Shown: positions 7,148 through 15,723 of the stretch, one piece after another
Layout: the number at the start of each line of letters is the position of its first letter
How positions within the stretch are numbered: the first letter of the stretch is position 1
Assembly (NCBI GenBank): GCA_934086395.1
Contig: CAKOIE010000021.1
Span: 1-24,942 of the forward strand
Reading direction: 5' to 3'
DNA: 24,942 nucleotides
DNA from: an uncultured Bacilli bacterium
GTDB lineage: Bacteria; Bacillota_I; Bacilli_A; RF39; UBA660
Notes under the pieces: generated by a model
The model's input: the letters and a program-made list of their open reading frames with translations, nothing else
Databases searched by the model: none
Told to the model about the DNA's origin: nothing
Program-made: the position numbers and the translations under genes

Positions 7148-8931
7148 TCGTTATTATCATCTAAACTAAAATCTTTATTCTTTTCTTCTTCATAATAATC
7201 TTCTAACGTTAAATTATTTTCTTTTAAATATAAAGCAAGTTCATTTCCAACATATCTTAAATGCCAAGGCTCATAATTATAACCAGTTATTTTTTCCTTA
7301 TCAAAAGGATATCTCAATATAAATCCAAATTTATAGCAATTATCTTTAATAAACTTACAAACATCTTTTTCTTTTATAAAATCATCATTTATTAAGTAAT
7401 TTCCATTTTTTAAAATTGCTAAATCAACAGCTAAACCAGTTTGATGTTCAGAATAACCTGGTTTAGCCGCATATTTATTAATATAGTCTAGACCGTTTTC
7501 TTTTAGATTTTCTTCATATATGATTTTTTGCTTATCATAACTTCTATAAGCACTTTCAATTTCTAAATCGATATTATTTTCCCTAGCGTAGTTAATAAAT
7601 TCTAAAATTTTTTCTAAAGTTTTTTCTTCTAGTATTACCTCACCAGTATATTTTGAATTGTATTTAGCAAAATTACATCTATATTCTTTACTTAATTCAT
7701 TTTCTTTATTAACTATAACATCATACTTATATTTATCATATTCCTTGTCCATTATATCTATAGTATTTAAAACAGCCTTTGTATTAATATCAATTGTATG
7801 AGAAAAATGTTTTTTTAGTCTAGAAAAACCTCCCTTAACATTTTCATCAATATAATCGCTTAAATCCAAATCAATAAATTGAGACAATGGATTACTTCTT
7901 ACCCTTGAAAGCTCAACAACCAAACTTCCTGGAATAAGAGTTCTAACTTTTGAACAAAAAGTAGTATAAGTAGTTGGTTTAATTAACCTGTACTCTGTAT
8001 TCTTTCCATAACATTTAGCAACATTTCTATTATACATAATCTCTCTAATACCATATTTTTCATTCCAATGATTTATATCATTCATTTTATCTAAATAATA
8101 GACAATACCACCACAAGCATGAAAAATAAATGAACCAATAACATCATAATTTTCTTTTAAATATTTATAATAATTAATTAATGCTGTATTTTCTGGTTCT
8201 TCTACAAATCTATCTCTAAATCTTGAAGGACATCCTAAAGGTCCTTGTTTAAACAAGTCTATATTACATAATCTACTATTAGGGTTATTACTACCATTTT
8301 CTAGAAATCTTTTTAAATATTCGCCACATTCAATATTAGCATTTAAATCAACCCCATTTGCATTACTACTCCATGTAGATAAAACTCCATATCCTAAATT
8401 ATTTTTATTAAATATCTCTTTTAAACTTTCTTTAATTTTTGCATACTTTTCTGGTATACATCTATAATCTATATGTTTAAACATTAGTAGTGATAACATA
8501 TCTTGTTTTTCTCCATAATTATTAACACTAATATCATCAAAGATACTATTTAAATAATATTCTAAACAAGTTAATTGTTCTGTTAAATAATTACTTTCTT
8601 TTGGAATTAGTGCTCTAATTGCACTAGTAACAATTATGGTTCCTTCTGGATTTTCAAAAGGAAAGAAATGCACTGTATATTTATTTTCATCTATGTATAT
8701 TTCTTTATCACATATTTTTTTCATAAACAAAAGAACAAATACATTGGTAATTAATTCACAAGCGTGTTTACCAGCACTTAAGATTACATGCTTATTCCCA
8801 TGCCCATAACTATAATGTCTTATTGGTTCTCCATAGGTAGAATATCCAATGTTTTTTTCTTCTTTTATTACATTTTTATCTAAAGAATTTAAAAATTCAA
8901 TCATTTCATCATAAGTTATAATCCTAAACAT
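7129..8931 (-). CDS. fused M14 carboxypeptidase and M15B VanY-type peptidase
   Basis: A 600-aa double zinc peptidase. The N-terminal M14 domain (about 25-345) has HACE with H56 and E59, NANGVDLNANIE (190-201; usually NxNGVDLNRN), the third zinc ligand H271 in FIFHACGG, and LVVELSR with catalytic E340. The C-terminal domain (about 430-570) is VanY/LdcB-like M15B: ESAYRSYDKQ, SEHQTGLAVD with H496 and D503, and EPWHLRYVG with E554 and H557. Both sites look complete. Known members of these families cut peptidoglycan stem peptides (D-Glu-diamino acid endopeptidase and D,D- or L,D-carboxypeptidase). No signal peptide or membrane helix is visible, so it may trim recycled muropeptides in the cytosol. 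The RBS is weak (GGTGA). The M14 arginine motif is altered (Asn-Ala-Asn). Confidence 0.88.
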   Translation of the reverse strand: MFRIITYDEMIEFLNSLDKNVIKEEKNIGYSTYGEPIRHYSYGHGNKHVILSAGKHACELITNVFVLLFMKKICDKEIYIDENKYTVHFFPFENPEGTIIVTSAIRALIPKESNYLTEQLTCLEYYLNSIFDDISVNNYGEKQDMLSLLMFKHIDYRCIPEKYAKIKESLKEIFNKNNLGYGVLSTWSSNANGVDLNANIECGEYLKRFLENGSNNPNSRLCNIDLFKQGPLGCPSRFRDRFVEEPENTALINYYKYLKENYDVIGSFIFHACGGIVYYLDKMNDINHWNEKYGIREIMYNRNVAKCYGKNTEYRLIKPTTYTTFCSKVRTLIPGSLVVELSRVRSNPLSQFIDLDLSDYIDENVKGGFSRLKKHFSHTIDINTKAVLNTIDIMDKEYDKYKYDVIVNKENELSKEYRCNFAKYNSKYTGEVILEEKTLEKILEFINYARENNIDLEIESAYRSYDKQKIIYEENLKENGLDYINKYAAKPGYSEHQTGLAVDLAILKNGNYLINDDFIKEKDVCKFIKDNCYKFGFILRYPFDKEKITGYNYEPWHLRYVGNELALYLKENNLTLEDYYEEEKNKDFSLDDNNEKITSH

Positions 8932-8973
8932 ATATAATCACCATAACAATATCTTATCATAAATAAAATTAAT

Positions 8974-9003
8974 TAAAAATAAAAAAACAAGCAAATGCTT
9001 GTT
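8974..9003 (-). terminator. terminator of the tRNA transcript
   Basis: On the minus strand AACAAGCA pairs with TGCTTGTT around two bases (8986-9003) and is followed by TTTTT-A-TTTTT. It begins 11 bases after the tRNA CCA end. Confidence 0.82.
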
Positions 9004-9013
9004 ATAATCTAAA

Positions 9014-9089
9014 TGGCGCCCGATGTAGGACTCGAACCTACGACCTAACGGTTAACAGCCGTGCGCTCTACCGACTGAGCTAATCGGGC
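9014..9089 (-). tRNA. tRNA-Asn (GTT anticodon)
   Basis: A 76-nt cloverleaf with an encoded CCA end. The acceptor stem GCCCGAT/ATCGGGC is perfect, the D arm is GCTC...GAGC, the anticodon loop CTGTTAA gives GTT, and the T arm is GTAGG-TTCGAGT-CCTAC. The discriminator base is G. The outermost anticodon-stem pair (C27 with T43) appears mismatched. It stands alone with its own terminator. Confidence 0.95.
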
Positions 9090-9177
9090 ATTTCCTTTGA
9101 CTACAAACAATACTATACTCTAACTTTTTATTAAATTCAAGTATTTTTTTAACAAAAATAAAATTTTTTTAAATTTA

Positions 9178-9205
9178 TTGCTTTTATCAAAAAAAATGAT
9201 ATAAT
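9178..9205 (+). promoter_or_regulatory. promoter of the acidic-protein operon
   Basis: A perfect -10 TATAAT (9200-9205) with extended TGA lies 16 bases from TTGCTT (9178-9183). Confidence 0.7.
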
Positions 9206-9241
9206 AAATTATAGAATAAGATAGGATTGGTGAATGTTTAT

Positions 9242-10552
9242 ATGAACATGGATTTATTTTCAAATTTAGAAGAAGGAACTAATTTTTTAAATTATAAAGC
9301 AAGAATAAGAATTGATTCATTAAAAAATATATGTAAAACAAATAATGATGATATTTTAGAATATATAAATAGTTGTGATGAGATATTTTCAAGATATAAT
9401 AAGAATAATTTAATAAAAGAACTTTATCAAATTGATTTAGATTTAAATAATATTGATAGTCAAAACTTAGATGAAAATAAAATTAAAGAATTAAATCACA
9501 AGAGAGAAGTAATTTCTTTTGAATTCAAAAAATTCTTAGAAGAACTACATTCATTATATGATGATGAAAATCTAGATTTAACAAAAAAAGCTAAATATTT
9601 AAGTGATAAAGAAGATATTGAGTTTGCTTATAAGAAAATTATAAATCGTTCTTTAGACATTCAAGATAAAAAAAGTACTATTTCTATGATAAAAGAATCC
9701 TATCCTGATGCAATTAATTTTGATGTTAATGAATTTAAAAATAATTCAATTACATTTAAACTTATTAAAGATTACACTAAAAGTTTTCAAAAAGTAGATA
9801 ATACAGAGGAAATAGAACCTGAAGAATTAAAAAAAACGTATGTTAATGATGATTTATATGTTGTAAAAATTTCTGAAGCTCCAGAAAAATTAAAAATACC
9901 AGAAAAAGAAGAATCTAAAGAAGAACTACATTCTGAAAATATTGTAACTGAAAATGATACCTCTTTTTTTGGAATAGATGATGCATTAACAGAATCTATA
10001 TTAAATAATGATACTCCTACATTTGAAGAAGTAAAAGAAGAAGAACCAACTAAATTAGAAGATATTGCCTTAGATGTTGATTTAGTCCCAGTTCAAGAAG
10101 AAACTGAACCAATTGAACTTGAAATTGAAACACCAGTAATTCCTGCAAAAGAGGAGTTAGATATGACAAAAGAAAAAGATGTGAAACAAAAAGAAGATTC
10201 AACTGCTGAAACTGAAAAAGAGGAGTCTTCTATTAAACAAGAAGAAAATATTGAAGTCAAAGAAGATAATATAGCTGAACCAGAACAAACTGAAGAACAA
10301 ATGACATATACAATGGATGAACATGACACAATTCATAATATTGCTCTTGCCTTATTTGAAGATGAAAACCTTGCTCAAATTGCAGTACGTAAAATAATCG
10401 AAAATAATAAGGAGATTATTGATAAAAAATTACAAGAACAAAATATTACCGATCAAAGTAATATAGAAAATAAAGAAAATGTATTAACTGGTTTAACTTT
10501 AAATTTATCTAAGGTATTTGAAGAAGTAGTATCTTCAAATGAGACAAAATAG
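9242..10552 (+). CDS. acidic hypothetical protein
   Basis: An unrecognised cytosolic protein of 436 aa from this start. The N-terminal part (about 1-200) is mostly charged alpha-helix. A long glutamate- and proline-rich stretch (about 210-350) is probably disordered. A short helical C-terminal domain (about 355-435) includes HDTIHNIALALFEDENLAQIAVRKII. There is no signal peptide or membrane helix. I chose ATG 9242 because GGTGA (9229-9233) is eight bases upstream; TTG 9227 and GTG 9230 are too close to AGGA. It is followed eight bases later by a small gene with a perfect Shine-Dalgarno, so the two form an operon. The layout resembles an adaptor or scaffold more than an enzyme; that is inference. 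Confidence 0.75.
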   Translation: MNMDLFSNLEEGTNFLNYKARIRIDSLKNICKTNNDDILEYINSCDEIFSRYNKNNLIKELYQIDLDLNNIDSQNLDENKIKELNHKREVISFEFKKFLEELHSLYDDENLDLTKKAKYLSDKEDIEFAYKKIINRSLDIQDKKSTISMIKESYPDAINFDVNEFKNNSITFKLIKDYTKSFQKVDNTEEIEPEELKKTYVNDDLYVVKISEAPEKLKIPEKEESKEELHSENIVTENDTSFFGIDDALTESILNNDTPTFEEVKEEEPTKLEDIALDVDLVPVQEETEPIELEIETPVIPAKEELDMTKEKDVKQKEDSTAETEKEESSIKQEENIEVKEDNIAEPEQTEEQMTYTMDEHDTIHNIALALFEDENLAQIAVRKIIENNKEIIDKKLQEQNITDQSNIENKENVLTGLTLNLSKVFEEVVSSNETK

Positions 10553-10560
10553 GAGGAAAT

Positions 10561-10791
10561 ATGTATTTTGCTAGAAATGAAATAATTGAATTAAACGATA
10601 ATTCTAAATATTTAGTAGTTGATACAGCATACATAGATGAAATTTCTTATTATAAAGTAGAAAAACTTTTTGATGATAATCATACAAATGAATACATATA
10701 TATTACAGCAACAAATAAAGATGGAAAATTATATATAAATAAGAATTTATCTACTGATATTATTGAAAAATTAAAAGAAATATGCGATTAA
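10561..10791 (+). CDS. small hypothetical protein, DUF1292-like at best
   Basis: A 76-aa protein with probable beta-strands at the N-terminal half (YFARNEIIELNDNSKYLVVDTAYI, ISYYKVEKLFDD) and a C-terminal helix (LSTDIIEKLKEIC). The strand pattern is loosely like DUF1292 proteins of Bacillota, but the match is too weak to assert. AGGAGGAAAT immediately precedes the ATG, and only eight bases separate it from the acidic-protein gene. A terminator begins within its last codons. Confidence 0.7.
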   Translation: MYFARNEIIELNDNSKYLVVDTAYIDEISYYKVEKLFDDNHTNEYIYITATNKDGKLYINKNLSTDIIEKLKEICD

Positions 10792-10806
10792 AAGCATGTT
10801 TTTTTT
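10780..10806 (+). terminator. terminator of the acidic-protein operon
   Basis: A 6-bp stem ATATGC/GCATGT with one wobble pair (10780-10785 with 10794-10799) and an eight-base loop is followed by seven T residues. The stop codon lies in the loop. Confidence 0.7.
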
Positions 10807-10908
10807 AAGAAAATAGATAGTTATGTGTAAAATTGCATATTTTATTGGCTTAAAAACGATTTTAAATAAAAACGTTAATAAAAAAGTGTTTTCTTTATAA
10901 AAATTTTA

Positions 10909-10917
10909 TGTTATAGT
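10909..10917 (+). promoter_or_regulatory. extended -10 promoter of the lectin-like gene
   Basis: TGTTATAGT is an extended -10 located 30 bases before the ATG. AGAGGAGAT lies between. The -35 region is weak. Confidence 0.5.
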
Positions 10918-10947
10918 ATTAACCAAGTTTAGAGGAGATAAATTATT

Positions 10948-11922
10948 ATGAATAAAAATTTTGATTTGACTTTATTGTCTGAAGGACAAATTTGGGGTGC
11001 TGGAAAAGAAGAACAATTATATGTAATGAAAAAATATGGAGTAAAAGCTGCTGTTACTGATTTATGTATATTGACAGGTTGTTATATTACTAATAAAAAC
11101 CATATTAATGAAGATAATTCTTTAAGTGGAAGAACTGGTCGTTTTTGGACTAGATCAAAATGGGATAGGTCTAGAACATGTGAACTTTATAATCCTTATG
11201 ATGTTTGTGTTGTTGATAAAAATGGGGAATGGGATGATAGATTACGTTTTGATCGTCTATGTGCTGTTCGTCCTGTTCTTCATTCTTCCTTAATATATTC
11301 TCAAATTTTTTCAAATAGGGTGATAGGATATAATGGAACTCTAGAGGTAGAATATGGAGAATATCCTCAGTGGGCAGCAGAATCAAAAATGCAGCAGATA
11401 TTAGAATTAGAATATTCTAAAGGATTGAATAAAACTGGAGAAAGTTACACATTCGATTCATCTGATTTAAATGATTATAATGCTGAATTTATCCCTGTGA
11501 TTTATGATGTATATGAATATCAAGGAAGAAAATATATTAGAGCTAGAGTAAATTATCATTTTGAGCATTATGATACTCGAGAAATTACACTATCAAATAA
11601 TAAAGAATATAAAAATGGTCAGTATGTTTGGATTGAAGTATCTCCAGTAAAATGGTTAATAGATGAAAAAACACATACTTTAATTTCTAAATATGGCTTA
11701 GTTTCTGGTCTTGCATTTCAATTTAGATGGAAAAGAATGAAAAATAGTTGTGTTAGATGTGATTCTCCTTATAATGGTGATTTTAAGAAAACTGATATGT
11801 ATGAATATCTCAATACATATATGTCAAGAGATTTGTTTCAGTCTTTACCATTTGTTTATGATCAAGATTTGAATTCAAAAGAAAAAGGAAAAATAAAAAA
11901 ATTATTATTTTTTAGATTTTAG
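10948..11922 (+). CDS. lectin-fold-like protein with DUF6273-type C-terminus
   Basis: A 324-aa protein seen repeatedly, in my recollection, in gut Bacillota; its function is not established. The N-terminal part (about 25-112) reads like a formylglycine/C-type-lectin fold (GRTGRFWTRS, then CAVRPVLHSS). The C-terminal part (about 130-315) carries the repeated pattern EYGEYPQWAA, TGESYTFDS, YEYQGRKYIRARVNY, WIEVSPVKWLID and LISKYGLVSGLAFQ, similar to DUF6273-like proteins. No signal peptide or membrane helix is seen. AGAGGAGAT supports the start. It is single, with an AT-rich hairpin downstream. A diversity-generating target was considered because of the fold, but no template repeat or suitable RT is present. 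Confidence 0.6.
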   Translation: MNKNFDLTLLSEGQIWGAGKEEQLYVMKKYGVKAAVTDLCILTGCYITNKNHINEDNSLSGRTGRFWTRSKWDRSRTCELYNPYDVCVVDKNGEWDDRLRFDRLCAVRPVLHSSLIYSQIFSNRVIGYNGTLEVEYGEYPQWAAESKMQQILELEYSKGLNKTGESYTFDSSDLNDYNAEFIPVIYDVYEYQGRKYIRARVNYHFEHYDTREITLSNNKEYKNGQYVWIEVSPVKWLIDEKTHTLISKYGLVSGLAFQFRWKRMKNSCVRCDSPYNGDFKKTDMYEYLNTYMSRDLFQSLPFVYDQDLNSKEKGKIKKLLFFRF

Positions 11923-11956
11923 ATACCTAGGTAATAGTTAATAATTAATTAAAAAG

Positions 11957-12008
11957 TCATATTGTAGTTTTTTATATGATATTTTTAAAGAAAATTTTTT
12001 CTTTTTTT
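11957..12008 (+). terminator. tandem AT-rich terminator hairpins
   Basis: TCATAT/ATATGA (11957-11979) is followed by TATTTTT. A second AAAGAAAA/TTTTCTTT hairpin (11987-12004) then runs into a long T tract. Together they probably end the upstream transcript. Confidence 0.5.
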
Positions 12009-12072
12009 TTACTGATTTTATGTTAGACTATATTTTAAAAAATTGTGTATAATAAGTATGGGATGATAACTT

Positions 12073-12313
12073 ATGAATGACGTAAAAGTTAAGTAAAGAA
12101 GAAAAAGAAAAATTATTTGAGTATTTAAAAAGAATGATAAATAATGAATTTAAATTTGAAGAAAACGAAATTCATAGTTGCCATAAATGTAACTCAACAA
12201 GTATTATAAAATTAGGAAAGTGTAATAATATCCACAGATATGAGATAAAATTATTTAATGCAAAAGAAAACAATGCTTATAAATCAAATACTTCAGAGGT
12301 ATATAAAATTTAG
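12073..12313 (+). pseudogene. frameshifted transposase N-terminal remnant (IS1595-like)
   Basis: The reading frame starts at ATG 12073 (MNDVKVK) and hits a stop after seven codons. Reading from TTA 12089 in the next frame gives about 74 codons: LSKEEKEKLFEYLKR, then a half zinc ribbon CHKCNSTSIIKLGKCNN and HRYEIKLF. That pattern is the start of an IS1595-type transposase, where C-x2-C and later RYxC form the ribbon; the second cysteine pair has been lost. No DDE catalytic domain follows. TATAAT lies about 20 bases upstream. It is best read as a decayed insertion sequence fragment; the exact family is uncertain. Confidence 0.6.
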
Positions 12314-12518
12314 CTAATGTCAATTCAATGTAAATTAGATTTAAAGAATTAGAAGATTAGATAATTACTTAGTATGGTTTAGTTTGATTGAAAATTATAA
12401 AAGAAAATGAAAATAAAAATAATAATGAAATATTAATGAATAACTTATATTCAACAACATTAAAAGAGTATAAAAATCTTCTATTTTTATATATTGAGTA
12501 TTTGTTTAATTACTAATA
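12314..12518. other. intergenic stretch without a recognisable gene
   Basis: No credible ORF or RNA is seen on either strand. The stretch is extremely AT-rich, with a 9-bp AT-only hairpin (TATAAAAAT/ATTTTTATA, about 12469-12491). It may contain further decayed insertion-sequence DNA. Confidence 0.4.
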
Positions 12519-12527
12519 TGGTATAGT
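12519..12527 (+). promoter_or_regulatory. extended -10 promoter of the surface O-acetylation cluster
   Basis: TGGTATAGT is an extended -10, giving a leader of about 60 bases before the ATG at 12595. No good -35 at 17 bp is evident. Confidence 0.45.
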
Positions 12528-12594
12528 ATTGATATGTTTAATTGACGGCCAAGTTTTATTTTGGTATATTTATGATAGAAATGAGGATGATAAA

Positions 12595-13164
12595 ATGAAA
12601 GATAAAAAGTTGTATGTTGGAATAGGAATAGTAGCTGTTTTAGTTGTAGGTGTTCTAATTTATTTTTTAAATAATAAGAATACTGGAGATATAAAACTAA
12701 ATACAAGTAGTGAATTAAAATCAATGATTAATGATGTTTATAAATTATCTAATGCTGATTTACCTGATTTAAGAACTCAAAAAATTAGTTTGAATGATAA
12801 AGATGTTTTAAAATCATATACTGGTTTATCAAATAATGATGATGTAGAAGCAATAGTAGCATCTGAACCAGTAATGTCAAGTCAGGCTTATTCATTTGTA
12901 GCAGTTAAATTCAAAAATGGTGTAAATATTGAGAAAGTTAAAGAAGAAATGTATAATAATATTGATATGAACAAATGGATATGTGTTTCTGCTGATGTTC
13001 TTTATTTAACTAATTATGGCAATACAGTTATCTATGTTATGAGTGAAGAAGATTGGGCTAAACAAGTTTATGATGCATTCAAGAAGTATGTAAATAATAG
13101 TAATGGAAAAGAACTAATAAAAAATAATTCATTAGGTTTTGAAGAATTACCAGAAGTACAATAA
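12595..13164 (+). CDS. membrane-anchored DUF4358-like protein
   Basis: A 189-aa protein with a basic start and one N-terminal membrane helix (about 7-25), placing the rest outside the cell. The extracytoplasmic domain resembles DUF4358 of Bacillota, with a C-terminal pattern of the type WICVSADVLYLTNYGNTVIYVMSEED. ATG 12595 is chosen because GAGGATG lies just upstream and the hydrophobic signal follows directly; the upstream in-frame ATG at 12529 has no RBS. DUF4358 genes often accompany MBOAT and DHHW genes, as here, so a part in surface polymer acetylation is inferred. A perfect hairpin separates it from the MBOAT gene and may reduce read-through. Confidence 0.72.
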   Translation: MKDKKLYVGIGIVAVLVVGVLIYFLNNKNTGDIKLNTSSELKSMINDVYKLSNADLPDLRTQKISLNDKDVLKSYTGLSNNDDVEAIVASEPVMSSQAYSFVAVKFKNGVNIEKVKEEMYNNIDMNKWICVSADVLYLTNYGNTVIYVMSEEDWAKQVYDAFKKYVNNSNGKELIKNNSLGFEELPEVQ

Positions 13165-13173
13165 ATTAAAGTT

Positions 13174-13199
13174 AACTCCTTATATAAGGAGTTTTATTT
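13174..13199 (+). terminator. intra-cluster terminator or attenuator
   Basis: AACTCCTT and AAGGAGTT pair perfectly around ATAT (13174-13193), followed by TTATTT. It lies only nine bases after the DUF4358 stop and 20 bases before the MBOAT start, suggesting partial termination within the operon. Confidence 0.65.
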
Positions 13200-13213
13200 G
13201 AAAGGAATTTGAT

Positions 13214-14602
13214 ATGGTATTTACTAGTATTAGTTTTATTTATTATTTTTTACCTTTATTATTAATATGTTATTTTGTTGTTCCTAAAAAATTTAGAAAT
13301 ATAATATTGTTAATGTTTTCTGTTTTATTTTATTTTTATGGGGAACCTAAGTATATATTATTGATGTTAATAGAGGTATTGATATCTTATGTAGTAGGAT
13401 TATTAATAGATAAGTATAAAAGTAAAAATATTTTAATTATTGGAATATTTATTCATGTATTATTATTTGGAATATTTAAATATTTTAATTTTATAATTAT
13501 TAATGTTAATAATTTATTTCATAGTAATTTGAATTTGCTAAATGTTGTGTTACCGATTGGTATATCTTTTTATACATTTCAAATTATTAGTTATGAAATA
13601 GATGTTTATAATAAAAAGGTTAATGTTCAAAGTAATATTTTAAAGTATTTTTTATATGTATTTTTGTTTCCACAATTAATAGCAGGTCCAATAGTTAGAT
13701 ATCAAGATGTAAATAAGGAAATTGATAATAGAAATGTTACTTTTGAGATGTTTGCAAGAGGAGTAAGACGTTTTATTATAGGTTTAAGTAAAAAAGTAAT
13801 TATTGCTAATAATTTAGGTGAATTATGTAATATATATTTAAATTTAAGTGATAAGTCTGTATCTTTTACTTGGATATTTGCAATTAGTTATATGTTACAA
13901 ATTTATTTTGATTTTTCAGGTTATTCTGATATAGCAATTGGACTAGGTAAAATGTTAGGATTTAATTTTCCCGAAAACTTTAATTATCCATATATGGCAA
14001 AGTCAATTACTGATTTTTGGAGAAGATGGCATATGACATTAAGTTCATGGTTTAGAGATTATGTTTATATTCCTCTGGGTGGTAATAAGAAAGGTGTATT
14101 AAAGCAAGTTAGAAATATATTGATTGTTTGGTCACTTACGGGATTATGGCATGGTGCTAGTTGGAATTTTATTGTTTGGGGATTATATTTTGGAATATTG
14201 TTAATTTTAGAAAAGTTTATTTTAAAGAAATATTTTAGTAATGTTCCTAAATTTATTAAGGGTATTTATACTTTGTTTTTTGTTATGATTAGTTTTGTTA
14301 TTTTTCAAGGTGATAATTTAAGTAATGATTTTAATATTATAAAGGGATTGTTTGGATTAAATGGAGAGTTGTTTATAAATAATGTAACTTTATATTATTT
14401 AAAGGGATACGTTTTCTTTATTGTGTTAGGTGTAATTATTTCTACTAATTATGTTAATAATTTAGTTATTAAAATAAGTAATGGTAAAGGTAAAAAAATT
14501 ATTAATATATTGGAGCCTATTTATTTACTAATATTATTAATAATTGTTACTATGTATTTAATAGATAGTTCTTATAATCCATTTTTATATTTTAGATTTT
14601 AA
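13214..14602 (+). CDS. MBOAT family O-acyltransferase (AlgI/DltB-like)
   Basis: A polytopic membrane enzyme of 462 aa that moves acyl (usually acetyl) groups across or at the membrane to an extracellular acceptor. Hydrophobic helices fill most of the length. Landmarks are LPIGISFYTFQ (113-123), FPQLIAGPIVRY (152-163), QIYFDFSGYSDIAIGLG (229-245), the conserved block DFWRRWHMTLSSWFRDYVYIPLGG (267-290) with H273, and LWHGASWNFIVWG (311-323) with the invariant MBOAT histidine H313. All are intact. AAAGGA precedes the ATG. The next gene begins 11 bases after its stop and encodes a DHHW/AlgX-like partner, the usual pairing for polysaccharide O-acetylation. The acceptor polymer is unknown. Confidence 0.93.
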   Translation: MVFTSISFIYYFLPLLLICYFVVPKKFRNIILLMFSVLFYFYGEPKYILLMLIEVLISYVVGLLIDKYKSKNILIIGIFIHVLLFGIFKYFNFIIINVNNLFHSNLNLLNVVLPIGISFYTFQIISYEIDVYNKKVNVQSNILKYFLYVFLFPQLIAGPIVRYQDVNKEIDNRNVTFEMFARGVRRFIIGLSKKVIIANNLGELCNIYLNLSDKSVSFTWIFAISYMLQIYFDFSGYSDIAIGLGKMLGFNFPENFNYPYMAKSITDFWRRWHMTLSSWFRDYVYIPLGGNKKGVLKQVRNILIVWSLTGLWHGASWNFIVWGLYFGILLILEKFILKKYFSNVPKFIKGIYTLFFVMISFVIFQGDNLSNDFNIIKGLFGLNGELFINNVTLYYLKGYVFFIVLGVIISTNYVNNLVIKISNGKGKKIINILEPIYLLILLIIVTMYLIDSSYNPFLYFRF

Positions 14603-14613
14603 GGGGAATATAT

Positions 14614-15699
14614 ATGAGTGATAAAGTTAAAAATATAATTATTTCTATTTTATTTGGTGGTATTCTAGTAATAGTTTTAATTGTTAATATATTTTCTAAA
14701 GATAAAGATATTTCAGTTAGTGAGAGAAGAAGATTAGCAAGTTTTCCAGAGTTTTCAGTAAATAATTTATTTAATGGAACATTTTTTAGTAATTTTGATA
14801 AATACGTTGTTGATCAATTTATGATGAGAGATGTAATAAGGGAAAATAAAGTAAGGTTAGATTTAGCTATAAAAAATAATTATCATGATGTTTATGTTTA
14901 TAATGATTATTTAATTAAGCAAGAATATCCATTAAATGAAAGTTCTTTAAAGAATTTAATAGATAGAATTAATACTGTTAGTAACAAGTATTTAAATGAT
15001 TCTAAAATATATTATAGTGTTGTTCCTGATAAAAATTATTTTGTTAATAATGGTAATTTAAGAATGAATTATGATTTACTAATAAGTAAAATGAATAGTG
15101 AATTAAGTAGTTTTAATTATATAGATATTATGAATAGTTTATCATTAGAAGATTATTATTATAGTGATAGTCATTTTAAACAGGAAAATATTGTTAAAGT
15201 AGCAAATGTGATTTTAGATAAAATGGGTAGTGGTTATTATAAAGATATAAAATATAATATGAAAAATGTTGGTGTTTTTAAGGGCGTTTATTCTTATCAA
15301 GTTCCTGTTAAAATAAAAGAAGATAGTATTAATATTTTAACTAATGAATATATAGATAATGCGATTGTATATGATAATATAAATAAAATAGATATAAATG
15401 TTTATGATAAAAGTAAGATCAATTCTTGGGATTTATATGATATATATTTAGGTGGAGCAAAGGGATTGCTTACAATTTATAATAATTTGGCAAGTAGTGA
15501 TGATGAATTAATTGTATTTAGAGATTCTTATGGTAGTTCTTTAGTACCATTATTAATTAGTTCTTATAAAAAGATAACTGTTATTGATACTAGGTATATT
15601 TCTTCAAATATTTTAGATAATTATGTTGAATTTAAGGGACAAGATGTTTTGTTTTTGTATAGTGTTAGCACAATTAACAATAGTTTTACCGTTAAGTAA
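14614..15699 (+). CDS. DHHW/AlgX-like surface O-acetylation protein
   Basis: A 361-aa protein with a single N-terminal helix (about 7-27) and an extracytoplasmic SGNH-like domain of the DHHW/AlgJ-AlgX type. Marks of the family are SVSERRRLASFPEFS (34-48), FDKYVVDQFMMRD (61-73), the putative Asp-x-His catalytic pair D185-S-H187 in YYSDSHF, and RDSYGSSLVP (303-312) with candidate nucleophile S305. The usual DxHW reads DSHF here. It probably accepts acetyl groups from the MBOAT protein and passes them to the polymer. AAGGGGA lies before the ATG, 11 bases after the MBOAT stop. A good RBS for the following amidotransferase gene overlaps the short downstream gap, so transcription likely continues. 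Confidence 0.88.
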   Translation: MSDKVKNIIISILFGGILVIVLIVNIFSKDKDISVSERRRLASFPEFSVNNLFNGTFFSNFDKYVVDQFMMRDVIRENKVRLDLAIKNNYHDVYVYNDYLIKQEYPLNESSLKNLIDRINTVSNKYLNDSKIYYSVVPDKNYFVNNGNLRMNYDLLISKMNSELSSFNYIDIMNSLSLEDYYYSDSHFKQENIVKVANVILDKMGSGYYKDIKYNMKNVGVFKGVYSYQVPVKIKEDSINILTNEYIDNAIVYDNINKIDINVYDKSKINSWDLYDIYLGGAKGLLTIYNNLASSDDELIVFRDSYGSSLVPLLISSYKKITVIDTRYISSNILDNYVEFKGQDVLFLYSVSTINNSFTVK

Positions 15700-15723
15700 T
15701 ATAATTAATAGGAGGAAATAAAA

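Noticed and set aside
10093..10329. Minus-strand serine-rich ORF
   Set aside because: It is the antisense of the glutamate-rich coding region of the acidic protein; no RBS.
11171..11386. Minus-strand ORF inside the lectin-like gene
   Set aside because: Antisense shadow of a better-supported gene, with no RBS.
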